NCBI GenBank assembly: GCA_036399695.1
Contig: DASWMP010000094.1
Span: 1-7,455 of the forward strand
DNA length: 7,455 bases
DNA from: DASVEE01 sp036399695
Lineage (GTDB): Bacteria > Acidobacteriota > Thermoanaerobaculia > Gp7-AA8
Direction: 5' to 3'
Shown here piece after piece: positions 1 through 6,174 of this stretch. Under the pieces are notes generated by a model. That model saw nothing but the letters and a program-made list of their open reading frames with translations, was not told where the DNA came from and searched no databases. The number at the start of each line of letters is the position of its first letter. The stretch's first letter is position 1. Position numbers and translations under genes: made by a program.

Positions 1-194
1 CGCGAGTGACCGAATGATATGGGGTGATATCAATCGAAGACTCCGGGAGTCAAAGCGAAGACTCGGCGAGTAACCGAATGATATGGGGTGATATCAATCG
101 AAGACTCCGGGAGTCAAAGCGAAGACTCCGCGAGTAACCGAATGACATCGGGTGATGTCATTCGAAGACTCGGGGAGTCACAGCAAAGACTCCG
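1..194. repeat. Tandem array of 64-bp units made of short hairpins
   Basis: Three 64-bp copies lie head to tail at 3-66, 67-130 and 131-194. The window starts inside the array, so it may continue to the left. Copies 1 and 2 differ at 2 positions and copy 3 differs from copy 2 at 7. Each unit contains three dyads. The first has 10-nt arms around a GGGGTG or CGGGTG loop (11-36, 75-100, 139-164). The second is GACTC-3 nt-GAGTC (39-51 in copy 1). The third is ACTC-3 nt-GAGT, spanning the unit junction (61-71). In copy 3 the first dyad is a perfect 10-bp stem, and its base changes relative to copies 1 and 2 keep pairing. The array decays after about 194, where the expected GAGT arm is replaced. 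No spacer-like unique sequence is present. The function is unknown. Confidence 0.9.
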
Positions 195-330
195 GGGCAC
201 CACGAACGGACCGGCAAACGTGGGGATGATCGTCAGCGAGGCCAATCGAGAGCTCAGCGAGCTGATGACTGGCGACGGCGAGTCCGTCCTTGCTCGGAAG
301 GAGCTCAGCGCCAGGTAAGTTTCCTCGGCG
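195..330. other. Probably non-coding spacer with two small dyads
   Basis: No convincing gene is seen between the repeat array and the first gene. Two short dyads occur: AGCTC-AGC-GAGCT at 251-263 and GACGG-CGAGT-CCGTC at 274-288. The 10-mer GAGCTCAGCG occurs at 250-259 and again at 301-310. Neither hairpin is followed by a T tract, so they do not look like rho-independent terminators. They may be degenerate relatives of the upstream palindromes or chance structures in GC-rich DNA. Confidence 0.4.
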
Positions 331-360
331 TTGACACCGGCGGGCCCGTTCGCATCTAGA
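331..360 (+). promoter_or_regulatory. Possible sigma-70-type promoter for the first gene
   Basis: A perfect TTGACA lies at 331-336, followed after 18 bp by TCTAGA at 355-360. The latter matches the TATAAT consensus at only 3 of 6 positions. The placement would start transcription roughly 30 bp upstream of the ATG at 396, which is plausible. The weak -10 box keeps this tentative. Confidence 0.35.
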
Positions 361-395
361 CTCGATACCGACGCGTAAGTCAGGAGCCCGGGACG

Positions 396-1169
396 ATGCC
401 ACAGCCGCAGGATCAACTCGCGAATCTCCGCATCGCCGCACCTTGTCCGACCACCTGGGAGACCATGGCCGGCGACGAGCGGGTACGCCACTGCTCGCTC
501 TGCAACCTCAACGTCTACAACTTCGCCGAGTTGACGGCCGACGAGGTACGCCTGCTCCTCGCGCGGTCGGAAGGACGGGTCTGCGCCCGTCTGTACCGCC
601 GCGCGGACGGCACGGTCCTGACGCGCGATTGTCCGACCGGGCTCCGCGCCCTGCGACGGCGTGCCTCGCGTACCGCGGTTGCGGTGATCGCCGCGCTGCT
701 CAGCCTTCCGGCGATGGCCTTCGGCGGGATGACGGGCAAGAAGCCGCGCATCAAAGCCAACGGATCGAAGGTCCGGCTCCAGATCGAGCGGGTCACGACT
801 CCGCAGGCGGCAGTCTTCGCCGGCGTGGTGCGCGATCGCGACCGCAACCCGATTCCCGGTGTCACCATCGACGTGGAAGACGAGATCACGAACCGCCTGC
901 TCACCGCGGTCACGGACGCCGATGGCGCCTTTACCGTCGCCTCCCTGGCGGACGGTCTCTATCGGGTCCGGGTGACGCTCTCCGGCTTCAAGCCGGTGAC
1001 GATCGATCACCTGCAGTTGCAGGCCAGCGAGGTGACGCGCGCCACCGTCACCCTGCGGCTGGAAGTCGGGCAAACAATCACCGTCGGCGCAATCGCCGTC
1101 AACCCAACGGACAGCATCTCGAGCTCGACGACGTTCACACAGGACTTCATCAACAAGCTGCCGATGTGA
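396..1169 (+). CDS. Membrane protein with N-terminal cysteine domain and carboxypeptidase regulatory-like domain
   Basis: This 257-residue protein has three parts. Residues about 14-82 form a cysteine-motif domain with C17, a C33-x2-C36 pair, C63 and C79, and a CPxxW...GDExxRxCxxC...VYN pattern. I recall this architecture from Acidobacteriota and Bacteroidota proteins annotated as carboxypeptidase-regulatory-like. Residues about 93-112 are a single hydrophobic span preceded by an Arg-rich stretch (RALRRRASR), consistent with the N-terminus staying in the cytoplasm. Residues about 138-224 match the CarboxypepD_reg beta-sandwich pattern (GVVRDRDRNPIPGV, TDADGAF, GLYRVRVTLSGF). The ATG at 396 has AGGAG at 382-386 with a 9-nt spacer. 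The C-terminus (FTQDFINKLPM) resembles the beginning of a TonB-receptor plug and then stops. Function is not known. A role in metal binding, redox sensing or envelope interaction would be speculation. The gene is separated from the polysaccharide genes by 271 bp and looks monocistronic. Confidence 0.85.
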   Translation: MPQPQDQLANLRIAAPCPTTWETMAGDERVRHCSLCNLNVYNFAELTADEVRLLLARSEGRVCARLYRRADGTVLTRDCPTGLRALRRRASRTAVAVIAALLSLPAMAFGGMTGKKPRIKANGSKVRLQIERVTTPQAAVFAGVVRDRDRNPIPGVTIDVEDEITNRLLTAVTDADGAFTVASLADGLYRVRVTLSGFKPVTIDHLQLQASEVTRATVTLRLEVGQTITVGAIAVNPTDSISSSTTFTQDFINKLPM

Positions 1170-1273
1170 GGGTGGTGTTGCGCGAAGTCCGCCTGACTGC
1201 TGATTACGCGCGCGAGCACCGGTAATCCATTTTCAACCGCTGTCCGCCGAGTAAAGAGGCGATTGAGGCCGCC

Positions 1274-1305
1274 TTGCGCCACTTTGCGCCAGAAAAGGGC
1301 ATAAT
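1274..1305 (+). promoter_or_regulatory. Possible promoter with paired 8-bp direct repeats ahead of the polysaccharide operon
   Basis: TTGCGCCA occurs at 1274-1281 and again at 1284-1291, a 10-bp period that puts both copies on the same face of the helix. It is followed by CATAAT at 1300-1305, 5 of 6 to the -10 consensus. The only -35-like hexamer (TTGCGC, 1274-1279) is 20 bp away, which is too far for an ordinary promoter. The direct repeat could therefore be an activator or repressor site instead. This is the only reasonable promoter candidate I found in the gap between the first gene and the flippase. Confidence 0.3.
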
Positions 1306-1389
1306 TCCTTCGTTGAGGGGAAAATTGTCCCAGGATTTCAGCGGCATCAGCGAATGGCTGCAGCGATGGCGCACTGGCGATTGGAGCCG

Positions 1390-1412
1390 CCGTCCGGGGA
1401 CGGTTCTGTCCC
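1390..1412. repeat. REP-like double palindrome
   Basis: Two overlapping dyads share bases. CCGTC-CGGG-GACGG spans 1390-1403 and GGGAC-GGTTCT-GTCCC spans 1397-1412, so the structures are mutually exclusive. The second, with its GGTTCT loop, resembles a palindrome I remember from dispersed REP-type elements linked to REP-associated tyrosine transposases in several phyla. No transposase gene is in this window. The element sits just 28 bp upstream of the flippase start, so as RNA it could affect translation or transcript stability. Confidence 0.5.
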
Positions 1413-1427
1413 TTGAAATGTGCTTTC

Positions 1428-1432
1428 GGGAG
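1428..1432 (+). promoter_or_regulatory. Ribosome binding site that fixes the flippase start
   Basis: GGGAG lies 8 nt upstream of TTG 1441. The in-frame GTG at 1420 has no Shine-Dalgarno-like sequence before it and overlaps the palindrome region, so TTG 1441 is preferred. Confidence 0.6.
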
Positions 1433-1440
1433 TCGATCCA

Positions 1441-2952
1441 TTGAGCGTGAACCGGAACACGTTCGCCAATCTGGCCGGTCGCATTGTGACGGCTGCACTG
1501 GGCGTCCTGCTGATCCCTGTTTACGTCCAGGTGCTGGGAATGGAGTCGTACGCACTGGTCGGCTTCTTCGGGATTCTGCAGTCCCTGTTCGGCTTGATCG
1601 ACTTCGGCCTCGGTGCGGCGTTCAGCCGTGAGATCGCTCGCCTGTCCGTTGCCGGCGATTCTGTGCAGGAGCAGCGCGACCTGCTGGCCACCCTGAATAC
1701 GATCTACTGGATTCTGGCGGCGGTGTCGGTCGCCGCGATCTGGTTACTTGCGCCGACGATCGCCACGCGGTGGGTGAATGCGTCGGTGCTGGAGCCGGCC
1801 GTCATCGTTTCCTCGGTGCGGATGATGGGGATCGCCATCGCGCTGCATATTCCGAGCGCGCTGTATCAGGGTGGGCTGCTCGGTCTGCAGCGGCAGGTTG
1901 CGTACAACGTCATTTCGGTCATCATGACCATTGTGCGCGCCGGCGGCGCCATCGTGGTGCTCTGGTTCATCTCGCCCCGCATCGAGAGTTTCTTTCTCTG
2001 GCAGGCCGTGCTGACGCTGCTGGCCGTGACCGTCTACTGGCTTGCGCTGGACCGGTTCATTCCACGCGCACCGGAGCGGGCGACGTTCCGCGGCGCGCTC
2101 GTGCGGCGTCTCTGGCTCTATGCCGCCGGATTCGCCGGCAACACCATCGGCATCGCCGTCGCTCAGCAGGCCGACAAGGTCATTCTCAGTAAGACCCTGA
2201 CGCTCGAGCAGTTCGGCTACTACACGCTCGCCGGCACGGCGGCAGCGTTGCTCTGGACGCTCGTTTCGTCTGTGTCGACGGCGGTCTACCCGCGGCTCAA
2301 CCAGCTCGTTGCCGTGGGTGACGAGGCCGCGCTTGCCGCGGAGTACGACCGTGCGAATCAACTCCTGGCCGTCATCCTCGTGCCGGTCTCCATGCTGCTG
2401 CTGTTTTTCGCGAAGGACATCATGACCATCTGGACGCATAAGCCACTCATTGCAACGCGCATCGAGACGCTGGTGATCTGCTTCGCCCTGGGCATGACGT
2501 TGATCGGACTGGTCAACATCGCGCTGCACGTGGCGCTGAGCTACGGCTGGTTCCGCCTGACGCTCGGTTTCACGTGGGGCACCGCTCTCGTCTCTGCGCC
2601 GTTGTTCTGGTTCGCGTCACGCGAGTGGGGCGTTGCGGGTGCGGCCGGAGTCTGGCTGCTGCAGAATGCCGCGTATCTCCTGCTGATTCCGATTCTCCAC
2701 AGGCGCTACGTTCGTGGTGGCGGAGTGCTCTGGCTCAAGCACGCGTTTCTGTTCCCCGCGGCCGTCACGGCCGTCATCTGCTGCGGTACGCGCCTCGTCG
2801 CTCCCTCCGTCACGAATCCCTACTGGCTCGCAACAGTGCTGGCCGCGACGTGGGCGGCTTCCGCGATGGCGGTCGTCTTCGTCGAGCCGGCCTTGCGCGC
2901 ACAATTCTTTGCTGCCGTGGCGGGGCTGCGCACGGCCAGGGGAGGGGCCTGA
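1441..2952 (+). CDS. Wzx-type polysaccharide flippase
   Basis: This 503-residue integral inner-membrane protein belongs to the polysaccharide_synt / MOP flippase superfamily. Family members move undecaprenyl-diphosphate-linked oligosaccharides from the cytoplasmic to the periplasmic face. About 14 hydrophobic segments are visible, near residues 13-33, 38-58, 86-106, 122-145, 154-176, 182-203, 225-245, 260-280, 306-325, 341-365, 372-391, 396-418, 433-455 and 461-481. The N-terminal NTFANLAGRIVTAALGVLL and the mid-protein ADKVILSKTLTLEQFGYY are typical of the family. Length is at the upper end of the usual range. The TTG start is chosen for its ribosome binding site, and a GTG seven codons upstream is the alternative. 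The gene leads the five-gene operon and is followed after 3 bp by the acyltransferase. The transported glycan cannot be inferred. Confidence 0.9.
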   Translation: MSVNRNTFANLAGRIVTAALGVLLIPVYVQVLGMESYALVGFFGILQSLFGLIDFGLGAAFSREIARLSVAGDSVQEQRDLLATLNTIYWILAAVSVAAIWLLAPTIATRWVNASVLEPAVIVSSVRMMGIAIALHIPSALYQGGLLGLQRQVAYNVISVIMTIVRAGGAIVVLWFISPRIESFFLWQAVLTLLAVTVYWLALDRFIPRAPERATFRGALVRRLWLYAAGFAGNTIGIAVAQQADKVILSKTLTLEQFGYYTLAGTAAALLWTLVSSVSTAVYPRLNQLVAVGDEAALAAEYDRANQLLAVILVPVSMLLLFFAKDIMTIWTHKPLIATRIETLVICFALGMTLIGLVNIALHVALSYGWFRLTLGFTWGTALVSAPLFWFASREWGVAGAAGVWLLQNAAYLLLIPILHRRYVRGGGVLWLKHAFLFPAAVTAVICCGTRLVAPSVTNPYWLATVLAATWAASAMAVVFVEPALRAQFFAAVAGLRTARGGA

Positions 2953-2955
2953 CGC

Positions 2956-3519
2956 ATGTTCTCGCTCCGTGGAAAAATCGCCCTGAGGCTCGGCCGCGGC
3001 TGCATTGAAGGGGGTGCCCGCGTCAGCGGCCGGGTCACGCTCGGAAAGCGCGTTTTCGTCGGTTCCGGCGCGGAGATCGTGGCCGCCCGCAACGAATCGG
3101 TCGTCATCGGCGACGACTGCTCGATTCTGCGCGGCGCACTCCTCTATCCATACGGCGGCCGAATCGAGCTGGGGCAGCGCGTCGGCATCAATCCGTACTG
3201 CGTCCTTTACGGGCATGGTGGCCTGACCATCGGCAACGACGTGATGATCGCCACGGGCTGCGTCATCATCCCCGCCAATCACAACATCGCGGACCTCGAG
3301 GTGCCGATGAGCGGCCAGGGGGAGACCGCGAAAGGCATCGCGATCGGGAACGACGTCTGGCTGGGCGCCCGCGTTACTGTGCTCGACGGCGTCACGATCG
3401 GCGATGGCGCGGTCATCGGCGCGGGTGCCGTCGTGACGAAGGACATTCCGCCTTATGCAATCGCGGCCGGTGTTCCGGCGCGCGTGATCGGCTCGCGCCG
3501 CAAAAGCGAGACTCCATGA
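2956..3519 (+). CDS. Hexapeptide-repeat acyltransferase (probable sugar O-acetyltransferase)
   Basis: This 187-residue protein is a left-handed parallel beta-helix acyltransferase of the WbbJ/maltose-acetyltransferase-like group. Such enzymes usually transfer acetyl from acetyl-CoA to a sugar hydroxyl. Repeated hexapeptide-type motifs run from about residue 25 to 165 (for example VTLGKRVFVGSGAE, IGNDVMIATGCVI, IGNDVWLGARVTVLDGV, IGDGAVIGAGAVV). H109 in PANHN is the likely catalytic histidine, and the closing AAGVPARVIG (170-179) is the usual C-terminal CoA-site signature. Length fits the family. ATG 2956 is preceded by GGAGG at 2941-2945. Its stop overlaps the next start (ATGA at 3516-3519). 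N-acetylation of an amino sugar is a possible alternative. The acceptor is unknown. Confidence 0.9.
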   Translation: MFSLRGKIALRLGRGCIEGGARVSGRVTLGKRVFVGSGAEIVAARNESVVIGDDCSILRGALLYPYGGRIELGQRVGINPYCVLYGHGGLTIGNDVMIATGCVIIPANHNIADLEVPMSGQGETAKGIAIGNDVWLGARVTVLDGVTIGDGAVIGAGAVVTKDIPPYAIAAGVPARVIGSRRKSETP

Positions 3520-4346
3520 CCGGCACTCTTCTGAGCCGCGTCTGGGGCCTGCGGAGACCGCGCCGCCTCGCTTCCGCGGTACTGCGGCGCGCGGGCCTGT
3601 CGCATCTCTTCACGATGCGGACGAGCGGAATCCGCCTGCGCTTCTTTCCTGCCGTCTGGACGGCGATGCTGTGGGAGCAGCCCGACTTCTTCCGGCGCGA
3701 CACAGAGCTGCTGCGGCGGTGGCTCCGGCCCGGCGACGTTCTCGTCGATTGCGGCGCCAACGTCGGCCTGCTGACGATCGTCGGCGCACAACAGGTTGGT
3801 CCCGCGGGCCGTGTTTACGCGATCGAAGCACATCCGAAGATCTTTCGCTTCCTGCAATCCAACGTGGAACTGAACCAGGCCACGAACATCACCCTCTTTC
3901 ATGCAGCGGTGGGAGAGAAGGAAGGCTCGATCGCGTTTTCCGACCGTCCGGCCGATGACGGCAATCACATCCTTCCGGAGGGCAGCGGTATCTCGGTGGC
4001 CATGAAGCCGCTCGATGCGCTCGTGCCGTCGGGGACACCCGTGCGCCTACTGAAGCTCGACGTGGAAGGCTACGAGAAGTTCGTCGTGGAAGGTGCACGC
4101 ATGCTTCTTCCGCTCGTGGAGGCAATCTATTTCGAGTCGTCGGAGGTGCTCTTCGGCCGCTATGGGTATACGTGTGAAGACATGTTCCGGCCGCTTCGGT
4201 CGAGCGGTTTCACGCTGTTCCGGCTCAATGACGACCACTCTCTTACGCGCGTCGCCCCGGACTACGTGTCGCGTGACATCGAGAACCTGATCGCGGCCCG
4301 TGACGTTGACGGTTTCGTGCGGACCACCGGCTACGAGGTCCGTTGA
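3516..4346 (+). CDS. FkbM-family SAM-dependent methyltransferase
   Basis: This 276-residue cytoplasmic enzyme is expected to transfer a methyl group from S-adenosylmethionine to a hydroxyl, here probably on a glycan. Motif I is VDCGANVG (77-84). It is followed by YAIEAHP (101-107), where E104 would bind the SAM ribose. The FkbM signature LLKLDVEGYE (178-187) leads into VVEGA. Residues 1-60 form an N-terminal extension rich in Arg and aromatics, common in members from polysaccharide loci. The ATG overlaps the preceding stop by 4 bp, with only a weak ribosome binding sequence (GCGAG), so translational coupling is likely. Sugar O-methylation would cap or decorate the glycan. The exact position cannot be told. 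Confidence 0.9.
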   Translation: MTGTLLSRVWGLRRPRRLASAVLRRAGLSHLFTMRTSGIRLRFFPAVWTAMLWEQPDFFRRDTELLRRWLRPGDVLVDCGANVGLLTIVGAQQVGPAGRVYAIEAHPKIFRFLQSNVELNQATNITLFHAAVGEKEGSIAFSDRPADDGNHILPEGSGISVAMKPLDALVPSGTPVRLLKLDVEGYEKFVVEGARMLLPLVEAIYFESSEVLFGRYGYTCEDMFRPLRSSGFTLFRLNDDHSLTRVAPDYVSRDIENLIAARDVDGFVRTTGYEVR

Positions 4347-4350
4347 CCGT

Positions 4351-6174
4351 ATGTGCGGCATAGCCATACTTCTGGATGCGCCCGACGCTGCTGCGACGTC
4401 GCGGCGGATGGTTTCGCGCCTGGCCCATCGAGGGCCGGACGAGCAGGGCTTCCGGCAACTCGACGGCTGCACGTTCGGCCATGCCCGCCTGAGCATCATC
4501 GACCTTGCGACCGGCGACCAGCCGATGCCGGATGCGTCCGGCCGTTACTGGATCACGTTCAACGGCGAGATGTACAACTATCGCGAGCTGCGCGCCGAGC
4601 TCATTACGGCCGGCGTGGAGTTCCGCACGCAGTCCGACACGGAGGTCGTGCTCGGCGCTTATGCGGCGTGGGGCGCCGCATGCCTGGACCGCTTCCGCGG
4701 CATGTTCGCCCTGGCCATCTGGGATCGCCAGGCGAAGACGCTGTTCGCCGCGCGCGACCTGTTCGGCGAGAAGCCGTTCTATTACGCGGCAGGGGAAGAC
4801 GGCTCCTTCGCGGCCGCCTCCGAGATCGGTGCGGTGCTCGGCGCCGGAAACGTCCGGCCGCGTCTGAGCCTCGAAGCAGTCGACGCATTTCTCACCTTCG
4901 GCTACGTGCCGCCCGACCGCACGATCTTCGAGAACGTTTCCACGTTGCCCCCCGCGCATTACCTGACGTGGAAAGAGGGGAAGGTGCAGGTCGTTCGCTA
5001 CTGGACGCCCGCGCTGCAGCCGCTGTCGATCTCGATGGATGACGCGGCCGAGCGGCTGCGCGAGCTGCTGGAGCGTGCCGTGGAGCGGCAGATGGTGGCC
5101 GATGTTCCGGTCGGTGCGTTTCTCAGCGGCGGCCTCGATTCGAGCTCCATCGTCGCCCTCATGCAGCCGCACAGCGCCATCCCGGTGAAGACTTTCTCCG
5201 TCGGCTTCGGCGACATCATCAACGAACTGCCGTACGCACGCGCGGTCGCGCAGCGCTATCGCACGGAGCATCACGAGCTCGACCTGCGTACGCCCGACGT
5301 CGCCGCGCTGCTCGAGAAGATGGCCGATGTCTACGGCGAGCCTTTGGCCGACAGCTCGCACATCCCTACGTATCTCGTTGCGGAGTTTGCCCGCCGCCAT
5401 GTGAAGGTCGTGCTTTCCGGCGACGGCGGCGACGAGCTGTTCGGCGGTTACTGGTGGCACATGCCGATTGCGCGGTCGCAGAAGATGACCGGCTCTTACG
5501 CCGCATGGTTCGTCCTGCGCGTCGCCAGCAGGATCGCACGCAATCGTAATCCCGCTCTTCTGCAGCGCTCGGCGGCGGCGGGGTATGCGGCGCGCTGGCC
5601 CGATCCGTGGCGTGCTGACGTGCAGAGTCTCACGCTCATGAACGCGGCCGTCCGGCAGAGGCTGTGGGGCCGCAGGATTGCGCCGTATGAGCCGGGTGAC
5701 TACTACAAGCCGCCCGCCGCGGTGACGGGGCTGAACCGCGCGCTGCATTTCGACGTGACGCAATACCTGCCGGGGGACATCCTGGTGAAGGTCGACCGCG
5801 CCGCGATGGCGCACGGGCTCGAAACGCGCGCGCCGTTCCTCGACCGCGACCTCGCCGAGTTCGCGCTGGCGCTGCCGTCGTCGCTCAAGGTGGACGACAG
5901 CCGCGGCAAGCTCGTGCTGCGCGCGGCCTGCGAGCGTTACTGGCCCGAGGAGTTGCACGGCCGTGCGAAGCAGGGCTTCGGATCGCCGGCCGTAGCCTGG
6001 ATGGGCTTCCCCGACGTGAACGCACTCATGCAGCGCGTGACCGGCCCGGGCTCACGTTTGCGGAAGTTGCTGCACGGACCCGTTGCTGCCGAGGTGGCGC
6101 GACGTGACAACCGTTCATGGGTCCTGATGACGCTCGGTCTGTGGCTGGAACGCAACCCCGAGGTGACCTGGTGA
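4351..6174 (+). CDS. asnB: Glutamine-hydrolysing asparagine synthase-type amidotransferase
   Basis: This 607-residue protein has the full class II glutamine amidotransferase plus synthetase layout. The start ATG 4351 gives MCGIAIL, leaving Cys2 as the N-terminal nucleophile after Met removal. Longer in-frame starts upstream would bury it. Glutaminase residues seen are HRGPD (26-30), RLSIIDL (46-52), NGEMYNY (71-77) and SDTE (95-98). The synthetase half carries the ATP-pyrophosphatase loop SGGLDSSS (259-266), LSGDGGDELFGGY (355-367) and ETRAPFLD (491-498). All expected catalytic motifs are intact. Family members make asparagine from aspartate, ATP and glutamine. In polysaccharide loci, homologues are thought to amidate uronic acids or other carboxylated sugars, which fits this context but is inference. 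The gene follows the methyltransferase after 4 bp and overlaps the next gene by 4 bp (GTGA). Confidence 0.92.
   Translation: MCGIAILLDAPDAAATSRRMVSRLAHRGPDEQGFRQLDGCTFGHARLSIIDLATGDQPMPDASGRYWITFNGEMYNYRELRAELITAGVEFRTQSDTEVVLGAYAAWGAACLDRFRGMFALAIWDRQAKTLFAARDLFGEKPFYYAAGEDGSFAAASEIGAVLGAGNVRPRLSLEAVDAFLTFGYVPPDRTIFENVSTLPPAHYLTWKEGKVQVVRYWTPALQPLSISMDDAAERLRELLERAVERQMVADVPVGAFLSGGLDSSSIVALMQPHSAIPVKTFSVGFGDIINELPYARAVAQRYRTEHHELDLRTPDVAALLEKMADVYGEPLADSSHIPTYLVAEFARRHVKVVLSGDGGDELFGGYWWHMPIARSQKMTGSYAAWFVLRVASRIARNRNPALLQRSAAAGYAARWPDPWRADVQSLTLMNAAVRQRLWGRRIAPYEPGDYYKPPAAVTGLNRALHFDVTQYLPGDILVKVDRAAMAHGLETRAPFLDRDLAEFALALPSSLKVDDSRGKLVLRAACERYWPEELHGRAKQGFGSPAVAWMGFPDVNALMQRVTGPGSRLRKLLHGPVAAEVARRDNRSWVLMTLGLWLERNPEVTW
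6160..6166 (+). promoter_or_regulatory. Ribosome binding site that fixes the glycosyltransferase start
   Basis: GAGGTGA, a strong match to the anti-Shine-Dalgarno complement, lies inside the end of the amidotransferase gene. GTG 6171 begins 4 nt after it (7 nt after the AGG core), giving a GTGA stop/start overlap. The in-frame ATG at 6117 would add 18 residues not expected in the family. Confidence 0.7.

Larger units (their letters stand above)
1325..1444 (+). pseudogene. 39-codon ORF resembling a truncated ECF sigma factor N-terminus
   Basis: A TTG at 1325 preceded by AGGGG (1316-1320, 4-nt spacer) opens a 39-codon frame ending at TGA 1442-1444. The first 19 residues include ISEWLQRWRTGD. 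This matches the I-x3-L-x2-W-x2-GD start of the ECF sigma-70 proteins (ALxxLxPLVY type) common in Acidobacteriota. The resemblance ends at residue 23, where the REP-like palindrome begins, so the rest of a sigma factor is missing. Its stop codon overlaps the flippase TTG start in a TTGA arrangement. It could be a decayed gene fragment, a short coupling leader peptide, or a chance frame. The match is from memory of the family, not an alignment. Confidence 0.3.

Noticed and set aside
1..194. CRISPR array
   Set aside because: The copies abut with no unique spacers between them, and no cas genes are nearby.
88..318. 76-codon plus-strand ORF starting inside the repeat array
   Set aside because: It is made largely of repeat sequence. 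The 64-bp period shifts the frame in every copy, it has no ribosome binding site, and it shows no recognisable domain.
114..1073. 319-codon minus-strand ORF opposite the first gene
   Set aside because: It is a low-complexity, Arg/Gly/Asp-rich translation antisense to a gene with clear domains, as expected in GC-rich DNA.
1257..1274. AGGCG...CGCCT hairpin as terminator of the first gene
   Set aside because: The 5-bp stem has an 8-nt loop and no T tract, and it lies about 90 bp past the stop.
1420..1440. GTG start seven codons upstream for the flippase
   Set aside because: It has no ribosome binding site, whereas TTG 1441 has GGGAG at 8 nt.
4300..4350. Upstream start for the amidotransferase
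   Set aside because: It would bury the N-terminal Cys nucleophile required after the initiator Met.
4243..5958. 571-codon minus-strand ORF opposite the amidotransferase
   Set aside because: It is antisense to a gene with intact catalytic motifs. Its composition is biased and it has no family motif.
6117..6170. Upstream ATG start for the glycosyltransferase
   Set aside because: It adds 18 unconserved-looking residues inside the previous gene. GTG 6171 has a strong ribosome binding site.
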